From NCBI GenBank assembly GCA_943735955.1, contig OX030956.1, positions 2,845,412 to 2,909,411 of the forward strand: a stretch of 64,000 nucleotides of DNA, written 5' to 3'. Below, in pieces: positions 57,539-64,000 of the stretch. Each line of letters starts with the position of its first letter. Position 1 is the first letter of the stretch. Position numbers and translations under genes: made by a program. Under the pieces are notes generated by a model. That model was given only the letters and a program-made list of their open reading frames with translations, was not told where the DNA came from and made no database searches. Origin of the DNA: Piscicola geometra (Eukaryota; Annelida; Clitellata; Hirudinida; Piscicolidae).

Positions 57539-58462
57539 CTATCTATTTTTTAGCTTTTTATTTTTGCTTTCATTGGAATCTTTGTTCGGAGAGTGGCCAT
57601 TTTGGGCCTGCGTGAAGACGGTACTTCGCTTGAGGGTTGTGATCTCTTCCGATATCCTGTACATGTTCATCTGTGGGTGCATTGAACTCATTGTTTATCA
57701 TTTTTTGATTACTAGTATCTAATTGTCATTCACGCTATTGGGCAAAGCCATAACCTCGCAAGCCTTACAAATTCTTATTCAAAACTTTTATCCTCCAATA
57801 TCAACACCACCCTTAAAACACGAATTCTGAAACTTCACAACACCCACACAACACCCCCACAACACCCACACAACACCCACACCTCTCCAACACCACCACT
57901 ACACCACACCACAACAACAACACCTTCTCTGGGTTGTAGACTTCGACAATGGAACTGGCAAGTTTGTGAAAACACTCGTTGACGTTGGTGCCATCACAGG
58001 CACTCGTCTCAAAAAAGCCAGTCAGAAAGTACTTTTCTGCCAACTTGAGAAAACAACATTTTCAAGTTAATATTCAACTTTAGTAAAAAAAATGCAGTGT
58101 TAATATTTCATTAGATCAATTTATTTATTTTTTTGACAGCAGGAATGAACCTTGCTAACTGCTCTTATGAAGTAATAATGCATTTATTCAATTTTTAGAC
58201 TGTCGCAATGTTAGCATAGCATTACCAACTCATTGGAATAAATTCATGTTTGTGAAAAATAGTTGAGTATTTAAGAAGTGCATATGATCATTAACTTAAA
58301 AAAACGTGAGAAACGTGCTCTTAGGTTAATGAGCATTGAAATAACGAAAAATATAACAACCAATCTTCCTTCGCTCTTCTCCACTTGTCTCTCTGCCTGC
58401 AAGTCACTCTTGTTGCCCACCACTACCACTGCCACAGGCTCCCCTACATCCAACTCTAACTC
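57539..58462 (-). pseudogene. Ras-like small GTPase, last three exons, copy 3
   Basis: Exons 58462-58361 (G4), 58043-57924 (G5, with LTGFFETSACDGTNV) and 57670-57539 (tail). All open. The G4 exon directly abuts the large GT microsatellite, whose CA-rich minus strand would supply the acceptor (CACACAG). G1-G3 exons are again absent; a LINE follows instead. Confidence 0.6.
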
Positions 58463-58812
<350 letters not shown>

Positions 58813-58822
58813 GACACTTGAC

Positions 58823-61077
58823 AATCAATCAATCAATCAATCACTAATAATTTGTATAGCGCCCTTTACTAAGTGAACAAAAGCGCTCAGCCATCACGTC
58901 CCAAACAAGTACGTCTTCAGGCCTCGACGGAAAGTTATGAGTGACTTAGTTGAAGTTAAAGAAGAAGGTAAAGAATTCCATAAAAGAGGACCACAGTAAG
59001 AAAAAGAACGTTTAGCAAAAGAGTGTTTAACTGGAAAACGAAAAGAACGATTAAAGGTGGATGATCTTAGACCAGACTTAGGGGGTTGTTTAATTAGATT
59101 TTTAAGATAGATTGGAGCATTACAGTTATGAATTTTAAACATATTTAGGCATATTTTAAAAGTCACTCTAGATCTCAAAGGTAGCCAATGTAACAAACGA
59201 AGATAAGGAGAAATGTGAGAAAACTTAGGAGCACGAGCAACAAGACGAGCAGCACAATTGAAGGTTTTATTTAGAGGAGCTAAAGTAGTTGCAGGGAGAC
59301 CATAGTAAAGAGAGTTGCAATAATCAATCCTGGACAGAACTAGAGAAGATACAAGAAGTTGTAGGGTAGGATCATCGAGAAAAGGAAGAAGCTGTTTAAT
59401 ACGACGAATGTGGAAGTAGCAAGATTTAGAGACAGATAGAATTTGAGGAGCTAAAGACAAGTTAGAATCAAAAATAAAACCAAGGCTACGAATAGAAGAT
59501 GAAGGGTTTAGAGAGAGTGAAGAGGGGGGAGGCAAAACTAAAGAAGGAAGAGATAGTAAAGACTTTGATTTTTTATTGAAATATATGAGTTCAAATTTGT
59601 CCGGATTAAGTTTGAGAAACATAGAAGAAGCCCAAGAGATTATAGATTGAAGACAGAGAGTTATTTTATCAACAGTAAGGTCAAGAGAAGAGTCAGTAAA
59701 AGATGTATAAATATAGGAGTCGTCAGCATAAATTTGACTGTTTAGAGAAGATGACGAAATAATATTAGGTAGTTCCGAGGTATAAATAATAAAAAGTAAG
59801 GGACCAAGAATTGAGCCCTGTGGAACACCATAAGATAAAGAAACAGAAGAAGAACGAGAAGATTCTATTGATACATAGGAAGTTCGCTCAGAAAGGTAGG
59901 ATTTAAGCCAGATAAGAGAGGAACCAGAAATATTAAAGGAAGAGTCTAAAACATTTAATAAAAGCGTATGGTCGACAGTGTCAAAAGCAGCTGAAAAGTC
60001 AAGGCATAAAAGAAGAGAAGAGGCATTAGAATCAGAAGTTAAAATAAGGTCATTATAGAGTTTAAGTAAAGCAGTTTCAGTGGAGTGGCCAATTCTGAAA
60101 CCAGATTGAGAGGAAGGAAGAAGTGAGTTTTTTTCTAGATAGAAGGTTAATTGTTGAGAAATAACTTTTTCAAGGACCTTAGAAAGAAAGGAAATGTTAG
60201 ATACAGGTCTATAACTGGATAAGGATGCAGGATCAAGAGAAGGCTTCTTAATTGTAGGAATAATAAATGAAGATTTGAGGGCAGACGGAAATTTAGATGT
60301 AGACAAAGATAAGTTAACCAAATCCAGAACAATAGGATAGAATAAAAAAGAGAGTTCTTTAAAAAGGGTTGTAGGAATAAGATCTAGAGAACAAGAAGTG
60401 GGAGACATAGAATTAATTATATTTGTAAGATGGTCCAATGTGACAGGAGAAAAGGATGATAATGATTCAGAAGTGAACTTAGTAAAAGATGGTGTAGGCC
60501 TATTATAAGACGAAGATCTAATATTAGATATTTTATTAGTTAGAAATTCAAGATAGTCATCAGGAGAGAAAGATGGAGGAGGAGAGTTTTTATGTAAAAG
60601 TTTAGATAAAGAAGACCACCTATTTTTAGAATTGGAGGAAGAGATAATAGAATTTCTTAAAAACGAAGAGTGTTTATTAAAAAGGAGAGTACGATAAGAA
60701 GAGAAACAGTTTTGCCATTTATTCAAACAGGATACAGAGAGAGTAGATCGATAAATTCGTTCATACTTGCGAACTAGTCGCTTAGAAGTCGTGCACTCAC
60801 AATCATACCATGGGGATTTTTTAGAGATTAGACGATACCGGAAAGTTTTAAATGGAGCAAAAATATCTAAAAGGGAAGATAGAGTAAGATTGAAATTATC
60901 CATAAAACTATCCACATCAGTAAAAGATTTAGAGCAAAAGTCAGAAGAAAGAAAGCATTTAGTAAAATTTATTTTATCAAAATTAGACCGAGAGCGCTTA
61001 ACAATAGAAGAGGGGAAGTTAGAAAAAGGCTGAACAAGAGATAATTTAAAAGATATAAAGTAGTGGTCAGTAAAGTG
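58823..61077 (-). mobile_element. 5'-truncated LINE (CR1/L2-like), copy 2, inverted
   Basis: The tail (AATCAATC...TTTGTATAGCGCCC on the plus strand) lies at the left. Compared with the empty site at 20880 (GACCACATTGAAGCAC) the flanks are TTGAC and AAGCAC, so 7 bp (CACATTG) were deleted at insertion and no duplication was made. The 5' end lies about 13-14 bp inside that of copy 1. Confidence 0.85.
58894..61077 (-). CDS. Non-LTR retrotransposon reverse transcriptase (5' partial), LINE copy 2
   Basis: Open frame of about 728 codons from the 5' junction to the stop at 58894. It starts HFTDHYFISF, keeping the endonuclease-end His that copy 1 has as Tyr, then has the same RT motifs (LDFSAAFDTVDH, GVPQGSILGPLLF, IYADDSYIY) with about ten amino-acid differences over the whole length. 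Truncated and probably not autonomous. Confidence 0.85.
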   Translation of the reverse strand, partial: HFTDHYFISFKLSLVQPFSNFPSSIVKRSRSNFDKINFTKCFLSSDFCSKSFTDVDSFMDNFNLTLSSLLDIFAPFKTFRYRLISKKSPWYDCECTTSKRLVRKYERIYRSTLSVSCLNKWQNCFSSYRTLLFNKHSSFLRNSIISSSNSKNRWSSLSKLLHKNSPPPSFSPDDYLEFLTNKISNIRSSSYNRPTPSFTKFTSESLSSFSPVTLDHLTNIINSMSPTSCSLDLIPTTLFKELSFLFYPIVLDLVNLSLSTSKFPSALKSSFIIPTIKKPSLDPASLSSYRPVSNISFLSKVLEKVISQQLTFYLEKNSLLPSSQSGFRIGHSTETALLKLYNDLILTSDSNASSLLLCLDFSAAFDTVDHTLLLNVLDSSFNISGSSLIWLKSYLSERTSYVSIESSRSSSVSLSYGVPQGSILGPLLFIIYTSELPNIISSSSLNSQIYADDSYIYTSFTDSSLDLTVDKITLCLQSIISWASSMFLKLNPDKFELIYFNKKSKSLLSLPSLVLPPPSSLSLNPSSSIRSLGFIFDSNLSLAPQILSVSKSCYFHIRRIKQLLPFLDDPTLQLLVSSLVLSRIDYCNSLYYGLPATTLAPLNKTFNCAARLVARAPKFSHISPYLRLLHWLPLRSRVTFKICLNMFKIHNCNAPIYLKNLIKQPPKSGLRSSTFNRSFRFPVKHSFAKRSFSYCGPLLWNSLPSSLTSTKSLITFRRGLKTYLFGT

Positions 61078-61236
61078 AAGCACACTTAATTACACCTAAT
61101 CATTTTTTAAATAGTTTTCATCCTCATAATCATCTTTTAAATCGTTTTCATCATCACCCCCAACACCATAATTATAACTCTTTTTAGTCAAAATAGCTCT
61201 TTATTATTCCTATTCATAATGCCAGCTAGCCATGCA

Positions 61237-61244
61237 CTCATGAC
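61237..61244. other. Empty target site of the hAT element
   Basis: CTCATGAC occurs once here (GCACTCATGACTCATC), whereas in the two other segment copies it is duplicated around the hAT. This segment therefore retains the pre-insertion state. Confidence 0.85.
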
Positions 61245-61248
61245 TCAT

Positions 61249-61249
61249 C

Positions 61250-61299
<50 letters not shown>

Positions 61300-61300
61300 T

Positions 61301-61332
<32 letters not shown>
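61249..61332 (+). repeat. (TCA)n microsatellite
   Basis: About 28 near-perfect TCA/CAT triplets; shorter and interrupted at 27090-27140 and 39720-39770. Confidence 0.9.
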
Positions 61333-61614
61333 TTTTCAAAGGGCAGTAAGTAGCTATTGCTGTTATATTCGTTTATTTTTCAAGAATAGTCATAATAAGA
61401 TATTTGAAAAAGATTTGAAAAATGTATTTTATCAAAAATAATCAAGTACAACCGATCTTCAGAAATCAAACTAACTAAAATCTTCGTTTCAAAATGATTG
61501 TTAAACGTCTCATGCTTATACTATAGTCAATTTAGAAAGCATTAAATGTTTTTCGATGCATTTCATCACGAAATGAAAGTAAATCTTGAAACTCAAAGTT
61601 TTCTTCAAATGAGC

Positions 61615-64000
61615 TTACACGCAGTTCAATACATTCTGGTTCCAGCTTGTACCAGGAGCGCAGTCTCTGACCCAGCATTGTGTCCACTCACTGCACTGCA
61701 CGTATTTGCTTTTGTCGTGATGTGGCCAGTAGAACTTCTCTAGGCCAACGTTCTCTGAAGCGCATGGGTTCAACGAGTCACAGTCATATCCAGAGAGTAT
61801 GGGGGGAAGTCTCGTAGTACTTGTTGTTGTAGTGGTGGTTGTTGTAGTGGTGGTTGTTGTAGTGGTAGTTGTTGTAGTGGTAGTTGTTGTAGTGGTTGTA
61901 GTAGGGAAAGCTGGATCTGAAAAAACAAAAATAGACGTTTTAACCAATGAGATTGAAAACTAAATGATCAAATTATTAAAAAATCATTTGAATTTTTTCG
62001 AGAAAAAAATCTAGTGAGAGTTTAAAAAAAACTACCTTCAACACAAACGAATCTGAAGCGTGGTTTGCCTACGCAGAGAAATCCTTTTTTACAAGGGGTG
62101 GGCTCGCAGGGTGTTTTCTCTAAAAAAAATAAAATTCTTAAAAGAGATGAATAAAAATGTCAATGAAAGGATATCTAAAAACTGTTGATACATTTTTAAT
62201 CTTCTAAATTTTTATCGAATGATTTTTATTTTCCTGACTTCCTGTTTCTAATGTGATGTTGATGTGGCCAGTTTTGTTGTTTTTTCCTTGAAGGAAGCAA
62301 TAGAGGTAGACATTGACTTTCTTGGAAAGAGATTCATCGTTAGGAACGTAAAGGTGGGATGGGTTCTCGGGTGTTAAATCAAGCTTATAATCATAAAAGC
62401 TTGGGTTTGGTGTAACATCTTTAGAGAAATAAATAGTGTTGTTGTAATCTTCTTTAGGAAATTTGATCTGTGACTGAAATGTTAATTTTAAAAGTTCAGG
62501 ACATTATATAAACTCAATAACAATCAAAATAAATAAATAAATTGCCAGTTTGAAAAATACTAGAAATCATTTTTTTAACGAACTTCAATTGTTGTTCCAT
62601 TTTTGTTGATTTTAATTCTGCACTGTATACTCATACCAGGCCCCACTATCACATCACCGCCTTCATCTCCCATGTCAATCGGGGCTTTGAAAGTTAGTAT
62701 TTTTATTAGTTATTTCAACATTTTATGTTTCAACACACAACATTTTAATTGAAATTAAATACTTGGTAATGCAATTATCAAACTAACCCTTGCACGTTCT
62801 TGTCACGATACTTCGCTTGACATGAGGGAAATCAGAGAAATTTTCCAATTGGTCCAGATGCAAGCATTTTGGTTCGGATGCTATGGCCTTAAGTTCTGTA
62901 GGGTTCGTTCCACTTCCAACACCAACAACAAAAACTGAAATATTTTTTTCATGAAGTCTTTTAGCCGATTCAATGGTCAGGTCTGGTCTATCCGAATCAC
63001 CATCAGTAAAGATTATAGCCACTCTGGGCACCCCTGTGAATTATCATGTGTGAATTGGCTTGAAATAGGGCTTTCTGCATTTTATATTTTTGAACAAACC
63101 AGATTTTCTAGCTCCTTCCCGCTCAGTGAATGCTATTTCTGCGATGTAGTCCAGAGCCTTGTCTGTTCTAGTGCCTATGAAAATATACATGTTACTTGTT
63201 AAAAGTTCGTATAATAGTTTGCTGTCATCCGATTGAACAATAAGTATATTAAATTCACTTCGATCCATCTGCGATACTGATCCTACTGCTCGTAGATACT
63301 CGGATGTACTTTTGTGGTCAACAAAAGAAAAATGTTTTATAAGGTCAGAGCTGAACTGAATGAGAGAAAACCTACTATCCTCAAGAGGGTCGGGACCTAC
63401 TTTGAAGTCTTCGATGAATGATATTATAAACTGTTTCATTAAATTAAAGTCTCTGCGCTGTATGCTACCGGATCCGTCAATTGCGAATATCACGTCAGAA
63501 GCTCCTCCGTGGCATAAAGCTGAAATAGAGTTGAAATAAAGTTTTATTTAAATATTGAAAATTGTATTTGAGTTAATCGAAAAAAAGCTTTTGATTTACT
63601 TGGTTCCAACTCTTCAGCTTTAGTCACAAATGTTTGTGCTTTATTTCCAAAACCAAATTTTTTTTCCCACAAATTCGCTTGCAGTCTTATTTCATAGGAA
63701 ATCGCCGATTCTTTATTTAATGTTCCCAAATATATGTAGGCTGCAAGTCCGGAAAAGAATGGCTTCGAGAGATCTTCCCACTTCACCTCAAACCAGTCAA
63801 CTCCAAAAACGGTTCTAATTTTTTCAGTTTGCGAAATAGATTTACTAAATGCAAATTCTATTTTGCCAATCTGAAACAAAAAATTTAAAAGCGTGAAAAA
63901 GCATTTTTGTAAGTAATGGGGGAAATGACGATTCGAACCTTCCAGATGCCTCCACTGAATTCACTACTCGGAGCAGTCCCGTCATTTGTCTCTACGTAGG
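61615..64000 (-). CDS. vWA-chitin-binding secreted protein, gene 6 (5' end outside window)
   Basis: Exons on the minus strand: 64000-63939 (end of exon 1), 63870-63600, 63519-63100, 63033-62788, 62684-62584, 62473-62239, 62119-62036, 61916-61615. All phases agree. It is the most diverged copy: canonical MIDAS motif DGSGS, TDGDSDRP in place of TDGVSNRP, exon 2 two codons shorter (SISQTEKIRTVF), and the shortest Thr linker (30 residues, almost pure Thr). The CBM14 module is in frame: six Cys, FYWPHHDKSKYVQC and CAPGTSWNQNVLNCV. The start codon and signal peptide lie beyond the window edge, which falls within a few bases of the place where gene 3 loses exon 1. Confidence 0.82.

Noticed and set aside
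61249..61332. Coding poly-Ser/His/Ile tract
   Set aside because: Simple TCA triplet repeat without a flanking open frame.

Overview
This is eukaryotic, almost certainly metazoan, DNA: AT-rich, with multi-exon genes whose GT-AG introns are mostly 66-120 bp, TATA promoters, and nested DNA transposons, LINEs and a SINE. The main gene family encodes a secreted von Willebrand factor A (vWA) protein with a Thr-rich linker and a C-terminal chitin-binding (CBM14/peritrophin-type) module. Its N-terminal domain (FGVDW...DLSKPFFSGLAA) resembles, from memory, leaders of lophotrochozoan vWA proteins. A small-intron spiralian such as a rotifer or mollusc is therefore my guess, at low confidence.

Layout. 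The window is a degenerate tandem array of six copies of the vWA-CBM14 gene, all on the minus strand: gene 1 (2560-5209), gene 2 (10509-13164), gene 3 (27425-30358, first exon mostly lost), gene 4 (40055-43155), gene 5 (49182-51836) and gene 6 (61615 to the window end). Eight coding exons can be followed in each complete copy. Genes 2 and 4 are intact end to end. Genes 1 and 5 share a 1-nt deletion that removes the chitin-binding module. Gene 6 is intact as far as it is visible.

Two spacer types separate the genes. Spacer U1 (5265-10508, 43210-49181) holds a promoter-proximal minisatellite, a hAT C-terminal remnant, short GTTGCG/CGCAAC palindromes, a possible orphan exon, and a Tigger/pogo-like deletion derivative that carries a retroposed element ending in a LINE-type (ATTG)n tail. 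Spacer U2 (13260-27424, 30354-40054, 51930-61614) holds an element built of inverted CATATGGG arrays, the last three exons of a Ras-like small GTPase on the minus strand, a TAGAGGT-ended MITE inside a GT microsatellite, and a 3.8-kb hAT transposon with perfect 15-bp ends and an 8-bp target duplication. The third U2 copy lacks the MITE and the hAT, so it preserves empty sites. It instead carries a microsatellite of roughly 350 bp and a LINE in inverted orientation; the first U2 copy has a near-identical LINE inside the hAT.

History. Transposon insertions, shared frameshifts, empty sites and junction microhomology show repeated unequal exchange and gene conversion between paralogues. Gene 5 joins a gene-2-like 5' half to a gene-1-like 3' half; gene 3 lost its signal-peptide exon by a junction into the CATATGGG array; a RETSP/SGTNP variant in the vWA domain is shuffled among copies. 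The Thr linker occurs at 30, 60 and 126 residues. The family probably makes extracellular, chitin-associated proteins; that function is inferred from domains only.
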